From positions 96,001-160,000 of the forward strand of contig NZ_JAEQND010000009.1 of NCBI RefSeq assembly GCF_016722765.1: DNA of 64,000 bases, read 5' to 3'. Below are positions 24,761-33,886 of the stretch, in pieces. Source of the DNA: Ramlibacter alkalitolerans (GTDB lineage Bacteria > Pseudomonadota > Gammaproteobacteria > Burkholderiales > Burkholderiaceae_C). Position numbers and translations under genes: made by a program. The notes under the pieces were generated by a model that worked only from the letters and a program-made list of their open reading frames with translations, searched no databases and had not been told where the DNA came from. Numbering within the stretch: the first letter of the stretch is position 1; each line of letters opens with the position of its first letter.

Positions 24761-24840
24761 GGTCACCACCAGCCTACCGACCGTCGCGGGTTCCCCGGAT
24801 GCAGGCTGGCGGTGACGCGCGCCAGCGCTGGAACCCCCGC
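24761..24840. repeat. Dispersed palindromic repeat, family A, paired
   Basis: GGTCACCACCAGCCTACC (24761-24778) faces GCAGGCTGGCGGTGACGCGC (24801-24820), forming an inverted repeat around GTCGCGGGTTCCCCGGAT. It fills the gap between two genes on the minus strand. Confidence 0.6.
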
Positions 24841-24844
24841 ACTT

Positions 24845-25729
24845 TCACCGCTGCCGCGGATCCAGCGCGTCCCGCAACCCGTCCCCCAGCAGGTTGAACG
24901 ACAGCACCAGCAGGAAGATCGACACCCCCGGCCACACCGCCATCCACGGCGCGTTGTCGATGAAGTTCTTGGCGGTGTTCAGCATGCTGCCCCAGCTTGG
25001 CGCCGGCGGCTGCTGGCCCAGGCCCAGGAAGGACAGGCTGGCCTCCGCAATGACGGCGGCAGCGATCGCCAAGGTGGCCTGCACCATCAGCGGCGCCGTG
25101 ATGTTCGGCAGGATGTGGCGCAGGGCGATGCGCCAGGGCGGGTTGCCGACGGCGCGGGCGGCTTCGACATAGTCCTCCACCTTCACGCCCAGCACCTGCC
25201 CGCGCGTGAGCCGCACGAAGATCGGCGCGGCCGAGACGCCGATGGCCACCATCGCGTTGGTGAGGCTGGGGCCCAGGAAGGCTGCGAGCGCGATGGCGAG
25301 GATCAGGAACGGGCAGGCGAGGAACGCATCGGTGATGCGCGAGATCACGCCGTCGACCCAGCCGCCGAGGAAGCCGGCCGCCATGCCGATCGGCACGCCG
25401 ATCAGCAGCGAGATCGACACCGAGACGACACCGGCCAGCAGCGAAGCGCGCGTGCCCCAGATCACGCGCGAGAGCACGTCGCGCCCGATTTCATCGGTGC
25501 CGAACCAGTGTTCCGCCGAGGGCGCCTGGCGGATGGCGCTCCAGCTCGTGGCGATGGGGTCCTGCGGCGCGACCCAGGGCGCGAACAGCGCCAGCAGGAT
25601 GAAGCCGATGACGATCGCCAGCCCCAGCAGCGCGGCGCGCCGGCGCACCAGCCGCCGCCAGGCGCGGCGCCACGGGCCGGCCGGCGGCGCGACGGCTTCG
25701 GAAGCGGGAACGGGCAGGACGGCAGCCAT
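24845..25729 (-). CDS. Dipeptide-type ABC transporter permease (DppC-like)
   Basis: 294-residue inner-membrane permease with an N-terminal cytosolic stretch, a first helix at about 38-57 (LGLAIVIGFILLALFAP), the periplasmic HWFGTDEIGRDVLSR segment typical of DppC/OppC, and five further helices. The ABC-ATPase docking loop with the EAA motif is at EAARAVGNPPWRIALRHILP (about 189-208). Last gene of the importer operon. It pairs with the DppB-like permease encoded 7 bp upstream. Confidence 0.93.
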   Translation of the reverse strand: MAAVLPVPASEAVAPPAGPWRRAWRRLVRRRAALLGLAIVIGFILLALFAPWVAPQDPIATSWSAIRQAPSAEHWFGTDEIGRDVLSRVIWGTRASLLAGVVSVSISLLIGVPIGMAAGFLGGWVDGVISRITDAFLACPFLILAIALAAFLGPSLTNAMVAIGVSAAPIFVRLTRGQVLGVKVEDYVEAARAVGNPPWRIALRHILPNITAPLMVQATLAIAAAVIAEASLSFLGLGQQPPAPSWGSMLNTAKNFIDNAPWMAVWPGVSIFLLVLSFNLLGDGLRDALDPRQR

Positions 25730-25736
25730 GGTTCTT

Positions 25737-26678
25737 TCAGTGGCGCAGGCGCGGATTCACTGCGAAGTACGCGACGTCCGCAAGCAGGTTCAGCACCATG
25801 TACGCCGTCGCCGTGACCAGAATCACGCCTTGCACCACGGCGTAGTCGCGGTTGAACACCGCGTCCACGATCAGCTTGCCGAAGCCGGGGATGGTGAAGA
25901 CCTGCTCGGTGAGCACGGCGCCGGAGAGGAGCGTGCCCAGCTCCAGCGCGCCCAGCGTGATCACCGGCGTGAGCGCATTGCGCAGCGCGTGCTTGAGGAC
26001 CACCGTCCGTTCATCGAGCCCTTTCGCGCGGGCGGTGCGCACGTAGTCGGCCGACAGCACCTGCAGCATGGCGCTGCGCGTGTGCCGCATCAGCACCGCC
26101 GCGATGGCGTTGCCCAGCACGAAGGCCGGCATGATCATCGCCTGCAGGTTGCCCCAGAGGTCCTCGAAGGGACTCACGTAGCCGGAGGCCGGCAGCCAGC
26201 CCAGGTTCACCGCGAACAGCAGGATCAGCAGGATGCCGAGCCAGAAGTTGGGCGTGGAGATGCCCCACAAGGCGAAGATGTTGGCCGCCCAGTCCCAGAG
26301 GCTGCCGCGCCCGACGGCGGAGATGATGCCGGCGGGAATCCCGATCAGCAGCGCGATCGCCATCGCCATCGCCGCGAGCTGCAGCGTGACGGGCAGCTTC
26401 TGCACGACGAGATCCAGCACCGGCTGCTGGTTGCGGATCGACTCGCCCAGGTCGCCGCGCAGCACGCCGCCGACCCAGTACGCGTAGCGCACCGGCAGCG
26501 GTTCGTCGAGGTGCAGCTTCTTGTGCAGGTACGCGATCACGCTGGGGTCCTGCTCCTCGCCGGCGAGGATCTTCGCCGGATCCCCGGGCAGCAGTTGCTG
26601 CAGGCCGAAGATCAGCATCGACACCAGGATCAGTGTCGGAACGAGCTGGGCGATGCGCTTGAGGAGGTAGTCGAACAT
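25737..26678 (-). CDS. Dipeptide-type ABC transporter permease (DppB-like)
   Basis: 313-residue permease with the classic N-terminus MFDYLLKRIAQLVPTLILVS, six transmembrane helices and the docking loop YVRTARAKGLDERTVVLKHA (about 210-229). The segment GDLGESIRNQQPVLD is typical of DppB/OppB/NikB. It forms the translocation channel with the DppC-like protein. The gap to the solute-binding protein gene (166 bp) is filled by a palindromic repeat. Confidence 0.93.
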   Translation of the reverse strand: MFDYLLKRIAQLVPTLILVSMLIFGLQQLLPGDPAKILAGEEQDPSVIAYLHKKLHLDEPLPVRYAYWVGGVLRGDLGESIRNQQPVLDLVVQKLPVTLQLAAMAMAIALLIGIPAGIISAVGRGSLWDWAANIFALWGISTPNFWLGILLILLFAVNLGWLPASGYVSPFEDLWGNLQAMIMPAFVLGNAIAAVLMRHTRSAMLQVLSADYVRTARAKGLDERTVVLKHALRNALTPVITLGALELGTLLSGAVLTEQVFTIPGFGKLIVDAVFNRDYAVVQGVILVTATAYMVLNLLADVAYFAVNPRLRH

Positions 26679-26699
26679 GGAGGGTCACGCGCACGACTT

Positions 26700-26788
26700 C
26701 GTCATCCCCGCGCGCGGGCGGGGGGCCAGGGCACGCGCGCAGCGCGTGACATCGGGAGCCCTGGATCCCCGCCTTCGCGGGGATGACG
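26700..26788. repeat. Palindromic repeat, family B
   Basis: Inverted pair: CGTCATCCCCGCGCGCGGGC at the left and CCCCGCCTTCGCGGGGATGA at the right, with a further GCGCGCAGCGCG hairpin between. It belongs to the widespread CGTCATTCCCGCG-type elements and lies between the binding-protein and permease genes. Confidence 0.65.
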
Positions 26789-26844
26789 GCGTGTGGGCGT
26801 CAAGGCGCGCTCCCCATCGACCCGAGGATGACGGCGCTGGGGCG

Positions 26845-28377
26845 TCAAGCCCCGTTCCCCATCTTCAGCCCCTGCACGCGCAGCAATCCATCCGGGATGT
26901 GGCGCACGCCCGTGAGCTTCGGGTTGTAGGCCCACAGCCACTTGCGGTGGTACAGGTACACGATGGGCCGGGCCTTCAGCACGCGCGCGGCGACCTGCTC
27001 GAACAGCTTCCTGCGTTCGTTGACGTCGCGCACTTCGCGCGATGCCTTGATCAGCTTGTCGGTCTCGGCGTCGCAGTAGCCGGCGTAGTTCAGCGGCTGG
27101 TTGCAGGCGTCGAAGCTGAAGAGGTTGCCGTCCGGGTCGGGCCGGCCGCTCCATGCCAGCACATAGGCCTCGAAGTCCCCCTTGTCCGCCATGTTCAGGG
27201 TGGTCGCGAACTCCGTCGCCTGGATCTTCACGTCGAAGCCGGCCTCGCGCGTCATGGCCTGCACCACCAGCGCGATGCGCTGCGCATCCGAGGTCGTCGG
27301 CGTCAGCAGCGTGAAGCTGGGGTTGGGGATGCCGGCCTCCTTGAGCAGCGCCTTGGCGCGATTGACGTCGCGCTTGGGGATCGGCACGTTCTTCGCGTAG
27401 AAGCTGTTGTTCGGCGGCACCCACTGGTTGCCGACGATCGCCTCGTTGTCCATCACGACCTGCACCAGGCCCTGCCGGTCCAGCGCCAGCTCGAAGGCCT
27501 CGCGCACGCGGGGGTCGCGCCCCAGCGGGCTGTTCTTGCCCTTGTCGCTCTTGCCCACGTTGATGGTGATGCCCTGGTAGCCGATCTCCGTGATGCTGGC
27601 CGTCTTGAGCTTCTTCTCCTTGACGATCTTCTCCATGTCGCTGGGCGCGACGCGCTCGATGAAATCGAGCTGGCCGGAGCGCAGGTTGGCCAGGCGCACC
27701 GTGGCGTCCGGGATCGGCACGTAGGTGATGCGGTCGAAGGCGACGGCGCCCTTGTTCCAGTACTCGGGATAGCGCTCCAGCACCATGCGGTCCTGCGGCA
27801 CGCGCTCGACGAACTTGTAGGGGCCGGAGCAGACCGGGTGGGTGGCGAACTTGTCGCCGGCCGCCTGTGCCGCCTTGGGCGAGACCATCATGCCGGCGCG
27901 GTCGGTCAGCGCGGCCAGCAGCGGCGCGAACGGCGCCGAGAGGTTGAGGCGCACGGTGGCCGGATCCACGACATCGACGGTCTGCACGGGCGCGAGTTCA
28001 CCGCGGCGGTTCGAGCCCGGCATGGTCTTGTGCCGCTCGATGTTGAACTTCACGGCCGCCGCATCGAACTTCTCGCCGTCGTGGAAGGTGACGTTGGGGC
28101 GCAGCTTGAGCGTGAGCGCCTTGCCGTCGGCGGACCACTCGTAGCCCGTCGCGAGCTGCGGCACCACATTGAGCTTCTCGTCGATGTCGAACAGCTTGTC
28201 GCACAGCGCGGCAAACACGACGCGACCGACGAAGGTGCGCGCGAGCGAGGGATCGAGCGCGTCCGGGTCTTCGGCCAGGCCGACCCGCAAGGTGGTCTGC
28301 GCCTGTGCCGCCAGCGCGGCGGCGCCGAGCAGGACGACGGCCAGGGGCCGCAACAGGGATCGAGTGAAGCTGGGCAT
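26845..28377 (-). CDS. ABC transporter substrate-binding protein, peptide/nickel family 5
   Basis: 510-residue periplasmic receptor of the DppA/OppA cluster. A signal peptide with hydrophobic core LAVVLLGAAALAAQAQ is cleaved near residue 27. The family core is seen in TFHDGEKFDAAAVKFNIERH (about 97-116) and in the later region around NSFYAKNVPIPKRD. It would deliver di- or oligopeptides, or glutathione-like compounds, to the two permeases. Which ligand is unknown. Fourth gene of a six-gene operon. Confidence 0.93.
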   Translation of the reverse strand: MPSFTRSLLRPLAVVLLGAAALAAQAQTTLRVGLAEDPDALDPSLARTFVGRVVFAALCDKLFDIDEKLNVVPQLATGYEWSADGKALTLKLRPNVTFHDGEKFDAAAVKFNIERHKTMPGSNRRGELAPVQTVDVVDPATVRLNLSAPFAPLLAALTDRAGMMVSPKAAQAAGDKFATHPVCSGPYKFVERVPQDRMVLERYPEYWNKGAVAFDRITYVPIPDATVRLANLRSGQLDFIERVAPSDMEKIVKEKKLKTASITEIGYQGITINVGKSDKGKNSPLGRDPRVREAFELALDRQGLVQVVMDNEAIVGNQWVPPNNSFYAKNVPIPKRDVNRAKALLKEAGIPNPSFTLLTPTTSDAQRIALVVQAMTREAGFDVKIQATEFATTLNMADKGDFEAYVLAWSGRPDPDGNLFSFDACNQPLNYAGYCDAETDKLIKASREVRDVNERRKLFEQVAARVLKARPIVYLYHRKWLWAYNPKLTGVRHIPDGLLRVQGLKMGNGA

Positions 28378-28399
28378 CTTGGATCTCCAGGAGGTTGGT

Positions 28400-29572
28400 T
28401 CAGGGACCCGGCACGGCCGGCGCCGGCGTGACGAAGGCGGCCTGCAGGCGTTCGAGCCGGCGGCGCGCGGGAGCGAAGGCGATCGGCTGCACGGCCGCCG
28501 CGCCGGCCTGCAGCTCGCGCCACAAATGGCAGGCGGCGGCGTGGCCGTCGGGCGTCGCTTCGAGCAGCGGCACCTGCTGCGAGCACACCGGCCGCGCGTG
28601 CGGGCAGCGCGTGTGGAAATGGCAGCCGGTGGGCGGATGCAGCGGGCTGGGCACGTCGCCGCCGATCACCCGGCGGTCGCGCGCTGCCTCCGGTTCCGGA
28701 CGCGGGATCGCCGACAGCAGCGCCTGCGTGTACGGATGGCGCGGCAAGGCGAACAGGGCGTCCTTGTCGGCCGTCTCGACCACCCGGCCCAGGTACATCA
28801 CGGCGACGCGCGTGGCGATGTGCTTGACCACCGCGAGGTCGTGGGCGATGAACACATAGGCCAGGCCGAAGCGGCGCTGCAGGTCCTGCAGCAGGTTGAC
28901 CACCTGCGCCTGCACCGACACGTCCAGCGCCGACACGGCCTCGTCGCAGACGATCAGTTTCGGCTCCACCGCGAGCGCCCGTGCGATCCCGATGCGCTGG
29001 CGCTGCCCGCCGGAGAACTCGTGCGGATAGCGCTGCGCGTGCTCCGTCGCGAGACCCACGATGCGCAGCAGCTGGGCGACGCGATCGGCTTCATGGCCCG
29101 CGTGCAGGCCGTGCAGCCGCAGCGGCTCGGCCAGGGTCTGGCCGACCGTCATGCGCGGGTTCAGGGAGGAATACGGATCCTGGAAGATGATCTGCATGGC
29201 GCGCCGCTGCGCCCGCAGTTGCGTGGTGGAAAGGCGGCCGATCTCCCCGCCCTCGAACAGCACGCGGCCGGCGGTCGGCTCGATCAGGCGCAGGATCAGG
29301 CGCCCCAGCGTCGACTTGCCGCAGCCCGACTCGCCGACGACGCCCAGCGTCTCGCCGGCCGCCAGCTGCAAGTCCACGCCGTCGACCGCCCGCACCAATC
29401 CGCTCACGCGGCCGAACAGGCCGCGCCGCACGGGGAAGTGCTTGACCAGTCCCTCGGCGCGCAGCAGCGGCACCGCGGCGTCTTCCCCGCGCAGGCGGGG
29501 AGCCAGGGCGCTCTGGATTCCCGCCTGCGCGGGAATGACGGAGGCTGCGCTCATGACGGGGGCTGCGTTCAT
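28400..29572 (-). CDS. ABC transporter ATP-binding protein (DppF-like) with in-frame palindromic repeat
   Basis: 390-residue ATPase: Walker [13 protein letters not shown]-loop [13 protein letters not shown], signature [16 protein letters not shown], Walker [14 protein letters not shown], and the C-terminal oligopeptide-ABC cysteine region [18 protein letters not shown] 29572 overlaps the stop of the partner ATPase as ATGA. The first about 35 residues are unusual: they include [10 protein letters not shown], the translation of a family B palindromic repeat at 29480-29541, so a mobile-type repeat has been absorbed into the N-terminus without breaking the frame. The ATPase domain itself starts at about residue 36 and looks intact. 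Confidence 0.92.
   Translation of the reverse strand: MNAAPVMSAASVIPAQAGIQSALAPRLRGEDAAVPLLRAEGLVKHFPVRRGLFGRVSGLVRAVDGVDLQLAAGETLGVVGESGCGKSTLGRLILRLIEPTAGRVLFEGGEIGRLSTTQLRAQRRAMQIIFQDPYSSLNPRMTVGQTLAEPLRLHGLHAGHEADRVAQLLRIVGLATEHAQRYPHEFSGGQRQRIGIARALAVEPKLIVCDEAVSALDVSVQAQVVNLLQDLQRRFGLAYVFIAHDLAVVKHIATRVAVMYLGRVVETADKDALFALPRHPYTQALLSAIPRPEPEAARDRRVIGGDVPSPLHPPTGCHFHTRCPHARPVCSQQVPLLEATPDGHAAACHLWRELQAGAAAVQPIAFAPARRRLERLQAAFVTPAPAVPGP
29480..29541. repeat. Palindromic repeat, family B, inside a coding sequence
   Basis: CTTCCCCGCGCAGGCGGGGA and, 13 bases on, TTCCCGCCTGCGCGGGAATG form an inverted repeat of about 20 bp per arm. It lies wholly inside the 5-prime end of the DppF-like gene and is read through in frame. 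Confidence 0.72.
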
Positions 29573-30582
29573 GGAGCCTCCACGGCTTCGGGCACATGCG
29601 GCGCCAGCACGTCCGGGTCGAGCGGCGCGCGCCAGCAGGCCGACGCATGCTGCGGACCGACTTCCAGCAGCGGCGGCGCCTCCGCGTGGCAGCGCGCGAT
29701 GGCGAACGGGCAGCGGGCGACGAAGTGGCAGCCGCGCGGCCGCCGCAGCGGATTGGGCACCTGGCCTTCGATCGAGGCCAGCCGTTCGCGCGTGACGTCC
29801 AGCCGCGGGATCGAGCCCAGCAGGCCCACGGTATAGGGATGCTGCGGCTGCGCGAAGATGGCCTCGACGGGCGCGCGCTCGACGATCCGGCCGGAGTACA
29901 TCACGGCCACTTCGTCGGCCACTTCGGCCACCACGCCGAGGTCGTGCGTGATCAGGATCAGCGCCATGCCGGTTTCCTGCTGCAGGCTCGCCATCAGCTG
30001 GAGGATCTGCGCCTGGATGGTGACGTCCAGCGCGGTCGTCGGCTCGTCGGCGATCAGCAGGCGCGGCTCGCAGGCCAGCGCCATGGCGATCATGGCGCGC
30101 TGGCGCATGCCGCCCGAGAGCTTGTGCGGATATTCGTGGAAGCGCTGCTCGGGCGCCGGGATGCGCACCTGGCGCAGCACCTCGATCGCCCGCGCCACGG
30201 CGGCGGCGCGCGGCAGGGCGCGATGCCGCAGCAGCGCCTCGACGATCTGGTCGCCGATCGTGAACGCGGGATTGAGCGAGGTCATCGGCTCCTGGAAGAT
30301 CATGGCCATGCCGTTGCCGCGCAAGTCCAGCAGCTCGCCGCGCGGCGCGCCCACCAGCTCGCGGCCCTCGAAGCGGATCGAGCCGGCGGCGATGCGCCCG
30401 GGCGGATCGGGCACCAGGCCCATGATCGACAGCGCGCTCACGCTCTTGCCGCATCCGGACTCGCCGACGATCGCCAGGGTCTGGCCGGCGTCCACCGCGA
30501 AGCTCACGCCGTCCACCGCGGGGAAGTTGCCGTCGTCCGTGGTGAACTCGGTGCGCAGGTCGCGGACTTCGAGCACGGGCAT
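29569..30582 (-). CDS. ABC transporter ATP-binding protein (DppD-like)
   Basis: 337-residue ATPase of the dipeptide importer. Walker [13 protein letters not shown] (about 39-50), Q-loop [14 protein letters not shown], signature [16 protein letters not shown], Walker [14 protein letters not shown] and the H-loop [13 protein letters not shown] are complete. The C-terminal extension has cysteines in [15 protein letters not shown], which in some oligopeptide ATPases bind an iron-sulfur cluster. The ATG overlaps the DUF1028 stop by one base and the gene ends in an ATGA overlap with the DppF-like gene. Confidence 0.95.
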   Translation of the reverse strand: MPVLEVRDLRTEFTTDDGNFPAVDGVSFAVDAGQTLAIVGESGCGKSVSALSIMGLVPDPPGRIAAGSIRFEGRELVGAPRGELLDLRGNGMAMIFQEPMTSLNPAFTIGDQIVEALLRHRALPRAAAVARAIEVLRQVRIPAPEQRFHEYPHKLSGGMRQRAMIAMALACEPRLLIADEPTTALDVTIQAQILQLMASLQQETGMALILITHDLGVVAEVADEVAVMYSGRIVERAPVEAIFAQPQHPYTVGLLGSIPRLDVTRERLASIEGQVPNPLRRPRGCHFVARCPFAIARCHAEAPPLLEVGPQHASACWRAPLDPDVLAPHVPEAVEAP

Positions 30583-31298
30583 CAGGCCGCACCTCCGCGC
30601 TCGCGCTGGAAGCGTTCGATGCGCGCCTCGATCTCGGCCCGGTCGATGATGCCCACCGGATCGCGCCGCCCGGCCAGGCAGGCGAGGAAGGGCTGGGCCC
30701 GCTCAAGGCTCTTGCGGTAGAGGCGCTGCAGTTCCTGCACCGGTTCCTCGTGGTCGTCCACGCGCAGGTCGAGCCGTGGATAGTCCTCGTCGGCCTGGAT
30801 GCGCAGTGCGGCAGCCTGCTTGCCGCGCTTGTCGCCGCCGGCGGCTTCGCCGGCCGCGAGCGCGGCCAGCAGGCGCTCGGCCAGCGGCTTGCCGCGGGTG
30901 GACTGGAAGCCTTCGGCCGTGGCCTCGATCACGCGCGGGCCGGCCAGCATGTTGCCGGCGACGCTGAAATCCTGGCCGACGCGGTGCCCGCACCAGTCGA
31001 TGCAGGCGGCGCCGGTCCAGACCGCGGGGTGGCCTTGCGCGGCCAGCACGTGCAGCTGCCGCTGCTCGCGCCCGGCGTCCGCACCCGTGAGCATGGCGAT
31101 GACCTGTTCGGGCGAGCGGCCGGCGGCCAGCAGGTCCAGGCCCTGCGGGCCGTACAGCGGATTCATGAGCGCCTGCGTCGACAGCACGCCGACGCCGCGG
31201 CGCGCATGCACGGTGAGGGCGCCCACCGCGAAGAACCGGCTGGCGATGGCGGCGCCGAAGCAACCCGCCTCGTCGCGCGCCAGGATCGACCACGTCAT
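30582..31298 (-). CDS. DUF1028 protein (Ntn-hydrolase-like)
   Basis: 238 residues of the DUF1028 family, which has an Ntn-hydrolase-like fold. Recognisable pattern: [20 protein letters not shown] at the start, then [20 protein letters not shown]. Family members are commonly found next to peptide ABC transporters and are suspected peptidases or amidases. ATG 31298 is chosen because GGATGCGGGA lies just upstream; the frame runs further back without a good start. First gene of the importer operon, so it probably acts on the imported compound in the cytosol. Confidence 0.9.
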   Translation of the reverse strand: MTWSILARDEAGCFGAAIASRFFAVGALTVHARRGVGVLSTQALMNPLYGPQGLDLLAAGRSPEQVIAMLTGADAGREQRQLHVLAAQGHPAVWTGAACIDWCGHRVGQDFSVAGNMLAGPRVIEATAEGFQSTRGKPLAERLLAALAAGEAAGGDKRGKQAAALRIQADEDYPRLDLRVDDHEEPVQELQRLYRKSLERAQPFLACLAGRRDPVGIIDRAEIEARIERFQRERGGAA

Positions 31299-31505
31299 TC
31301 CCGCATCCTTTGGGGCCGTGGGGCCCAGTTCGGGGGCATTCTGGCGCCAACCGCCCGTGCAGGCTGCCCGGCGCAACCCTGAGGTGCCCCGGCCGTGCGG
31401 CGTGCCAAACGCGGCCCCGACTGAGGAAGATCAACTGGCCCTGGCCGCCCCGGGCCAAGAATCGGCTCCCATTGCAGGTGCGCTGCCTGCGTTGAAGGAG
31501 ATTCC

Positions 31506-32393
31506 GTGTTTCGACCGCTCGTGACCGTCGCCGCCGTCCTCGTCCTGCTGGGTGGCTGCTCCAGGCAAGAAGCCCCCACTGCCGCGCAGGCGCCGGCGAT
31601 GCCCGCCGCTGCGACGGTGGCTGCCGCCGCGCCGGCGGCCGATGCAGCGCCTGCGGCCGCTCCCGCCACGCAGGCGCCTGCTGCCGCCGCACCGGCGGCA
31701 GCCGCCGCACCGGCCGCCGAGGCGGTGGTGCAGAAGGCGCCTGCGGCCGCGCCGCAGGCGAAGGCCCAGGCGGTCGACATGTTCGGTGCCAACGCCGCGC
31801 CGGCCGAGCCCGCCTCGCACAATCGCGGCAAGGTGCTGCAGGTGGCCGAGGGCGGCGGCTACACGTATGCCGAAGTGCAGATGACTTCGGGCAAGAAGGT
31901 CTGGATCGCCGGCTCGCACATCGATGTCAAGCCGGGCGCCGAAGTCGAATGGGGCAACTACGGCCTGATGCGCGACTTCCAGGCGAAGTCGCTGAACCGC
32001 ACCTTCTCCGAGATCCTGTTCGTGGACCGCTGGGCCCCTGCCGGCCAGGCGCCCGTGGCGGTGAGCCCGCACGGCAAGTTCCCGAACGGCGCGCCGGCGG
32101 CCAGCGCCGATGAAATGGCCGCCGCGGCGGCTGGTGCGGCGCCCGCAGCGGCCGCCGATCCCTCGGCACGCGGGACGGTCAAGACGGTGACCAACGCCGG
32201 CGGCTACAGCTATATCGAAGTGGACCAGGGTGGCGGCAAGACCGTGTGGGTGGCCGCGATGGAAACACCCATGAAGAAGGGCGACAAGGTCGAGTGGCAG
32301 GGCGCCACGCAGATGAGCAACTTCACGGCGCGCTCGCTGGGCAAGACCTTCGAGAAGATCATCTTCGCCCAGGGCGTGTCCGTCGGGAAGTAG
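31506..32393 (+). CDS. Lipoprotein with Ala/Pro linker and duplicated NrfJ-like domain
   Basis: 295 residues. A lipoprotein signal peptide ends in the lipobox LGGC (Cys18). An Ala/Pro-rich linker (about 22-90) follows, then two tandem copies of one domain: about 105-180 (GKVLQVAEGGGYTYAEVQ, then SLNRTFSEILFVDRW) and about 217-292 (GTVKTVTNAGGYSYIEVD, then SLGKTFEKIIFAQGV), separated by a second Ala-rich linker. The repeat resembles the short periplasmic NrfJ-type OB-like module, which is linked to cytochrome biogenesis. The function is unknown. A strong rho-independent terminator follows, so it is a single-gene unit. Confidence 0.82.
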   Translation: MFRPLVTVAAVLVLLGGCSRQEAPTAAQAPAMPAAATVAAAAPAADAAPAAAPATQAPAAAAPAAAAAPAAEAVVQKAPAAAPQAKAQAVDMFGANAAPAEPASHNRGKVLQVAEGGGYTYAEVQMTSGKKVWIAGSHIDVKPGAEVEWGNYGLMRDFQAKSLNRTFSEILFVDRWAPAGQAPVAVSPHGKFPNGAPAASADEMAAAAAGAAPAAAADPSARGTVKTVTNAGGYSYIEVDQGGGKTVWVAAMETPMKKGDKVEWQGATQMSNFTARSLGKTFEKIIFAQGVSVGK

Positions 32394-32431
32394 TGTGTGA
32401 GGCCTTCCCCTCGAGGGGAAGATCGTGGGAT

Positions 32432-32459
32432 GGGGGATGCTGTGGCATCCCCCTTTTTT
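32432..32459 (+). terminator. Rho-independent terminator
   Basis: A 9-bp stem GGGGGATGC / GCATCCCCC with a four-base TGTG loop is followed by six T. It sits 39 bp after the lipoprotein gene. Confidence 0.9.
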
Positions 32460-32462
32460 GTT

Positions 32463-32501
32463 GCTGGGGTTCGCGCTGGCGCGGCTCACCACCAGCCTAC
32501 G
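32463..32501. repeat. Dispersed palindromic repeat, family A
   Basis: GCTGGGGTTCGCGCTGGCGC followed by GGCTCACCACCAGCCTACG, nearly identical to the right half of the long copy at 47903-48014. Confidence 0.65.
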
Positions 32502-32533
32502 AAGGGCGCGGGCAGCGTGCCGAGGGCGCGGGC

Positions 32534-32737
32534 TCAGCCGCCGTGGAAGCCCTTGAGGATGTCGTCGGGCGCGCGCTCTGGATCGATGGTCGAATCGTTG
32601 GTGCGGCGCGGCGAATCGAGCCGGTCGCTCTCGGCTTTCGCCTTGTCCAGGTCGGCCTGCACCTCTTCCGGCGGCGTCGGCGTGGCGTCGTTCAGGTCCG
32701 CTTTCGCGGGTTGTCCCGGGGTGTTCATGCTCGCCAT
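32534..32737 (-). CDS. Small acidic hypothetical protein, 67 residues
   Basis: A hydrophilic, probably disordered protein with two motifs, PPEEVQADLDKAKAESDRLD and a C-terminal APDDILKGFHGG. No membrane segment or signal. A second in-frame ATG lies three codons in (32728). Proteins like this are common orphans in Burkholderiales; function unknown. Confidence 0.6.
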   Translation of the reverse strand: MASMNTPGQPAKADLNDATPTPPEEVQADLDKAKAESDRLDSPRRTNDSTIDPERAPDDILKGFHGG

Positions 32738-32859
32738 GATGGCCCGCCGTGCAGCCGGCGGATGTAGGCGTCCGCCGTTCTTCGCCTGCCGCGAGTCCCG
32801 ATTGACGCTGCCTCGCCGGCCCCTGTAGCCTGCCGGACTTCCGTTTCACAGGAGCCGCG

Positions 32860-33828
32860 ATGCGTCTGATCCCGAGGATTTTCACCGGCCTGGTCTTGCT
32901 GGGCAGCCTGTTCGCGCTGCCCGCGTCCGCGCAGTCCGACTATCCGAACAAGCCCATCAAGTTCATCGTGCCGTATCCGCCCGGCGGCTCGACCGACCTG
33001 GTCGCCCGCCTCATGAGCCAGTGGCTGTCGACGCGGCTGAAAGAGCAGGTGGTGGTGGAGAACAAGGCCGGCGGCGGCAACAACATCGGCACCGAAATGG
33101 CGGTCCGCTCGCCGCCGGATGGCTACACGATCTTCCTGGTGAACCCGGCCAACGCGATCAACGCCACGCTGTACCCGAAGCTGCCCTTCAACTTCCTGGA
33201 GGACATGACGCCGGTGGCGGGCATCATCCGCGTGCCCAACGTGATGACGGTGACCAAGAACTTCCCGGCCAAGACCGTGGCCGAGTTCATCGACTACGCG
33301 AAGAAGAACCCGGGCAAGGTGAACATGGCGTCTTCCGGTTCGGGCACCTCGGTGCACCTGTCCGGCGAGATGTTCAAGTTCATGACCGGCGTCGACATGA
33401 AGCACGTGCCGTACAAGGGCGCCGGCCCGGCCATCACCGACCTGATCGGCGGCCAGGTCGACGTGCTGTTCGACAACATGCCTTCCATCATCGGCCACAT
33501 CCGCGGCGGCTCGGTGCGCGCGCTGGCGGTGACGAGCGCGCAGCGTTCGCCGGCGCTGGACGTGCCGACGGTGGCCGAGACGGTGCCGGGCTACGAGGCG
33601 AGCGCCTGGTTCGGCATCGCCGCGCCCAAGGGCACGCCGCCGGCCGCGATCGCGCGCCTCAACCGCGAAGTGCAGGCCGCGCTGGCCGATCCCGGCATGA
33701 AGGCCAAGCTGGCGGACCTGGGCGGCGTGCCGATCCCCGGAACGCCCGAGCAGTTCTGGGCGCTGCACAAGTCGGAAACCGAGAAGTGGGCCAAGATCGT
33801 CCACTTCTCCGGCGCCAAGGTCGACTGA
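32860..33828 (+). CDS. Tripartite tricarboxylate transporter (Bug) substrate-binding protein
   Basis: 322-residue periplasmic receptor with a signal peptide cleaved after PASAQ (about 25). Bug signature: [20 protein letters not shown] at the mature N-terminus, then the DGYTIFLVN, NMASSGSGTSVHLSGEMF and VPYKGAGPA ligand-loop segments. Such proteins bind carboxylates for TctAB-type transporters. No tctA or tctB is present nearby. A TPP-dependent enzyme gene follows 58 bp later in the same direction, which suggests that the ligand may be a 2-oxoacid or precursor. Confidence 0.93.
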   Translation: MRLIPRIFTGLVLLGSLFALPASAQSDYPNKPIKFIVPYPPGGSTDLVARLMSQWLSTRLKEQVVVENKAGGGNNIGTEMAVRSPPDGYTIFLVNPANAINATLYPKLPFNFLEDMTPVAGIIRVPNVMTVTKNFPAKTVAEFIDYAKKNPGKVNMASSGSGTSVHLSGEMFKFMTGVDMKHVPYKGAGPAITDLIGGQVDVLFDNMPSIIGHIRGGSVRALAVTSAQRSPALDVPTVAETVPGYEASAWFGIAAPKGTPPAAIARLNREVQAALADPGMKAKLADLGGVPIPGTPEQFWALHKSETEKWAKIVHFSGAKVD

Positions 33829-33886
33829 TCGTCCCCGGGTCCTCGTGGCGGGCCGTTCTAAGATCGGCCCCCATGAGGACCCACCC

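Noticed and set aside
28400..30706. Open frame of 768 codons on the minus strand, looking like a large ABC protein
   Set aside because: The upstream half is an out-of-frame shadow of the DppD-like gene; the true DppF-like start is the ATGA overlap at 29572.
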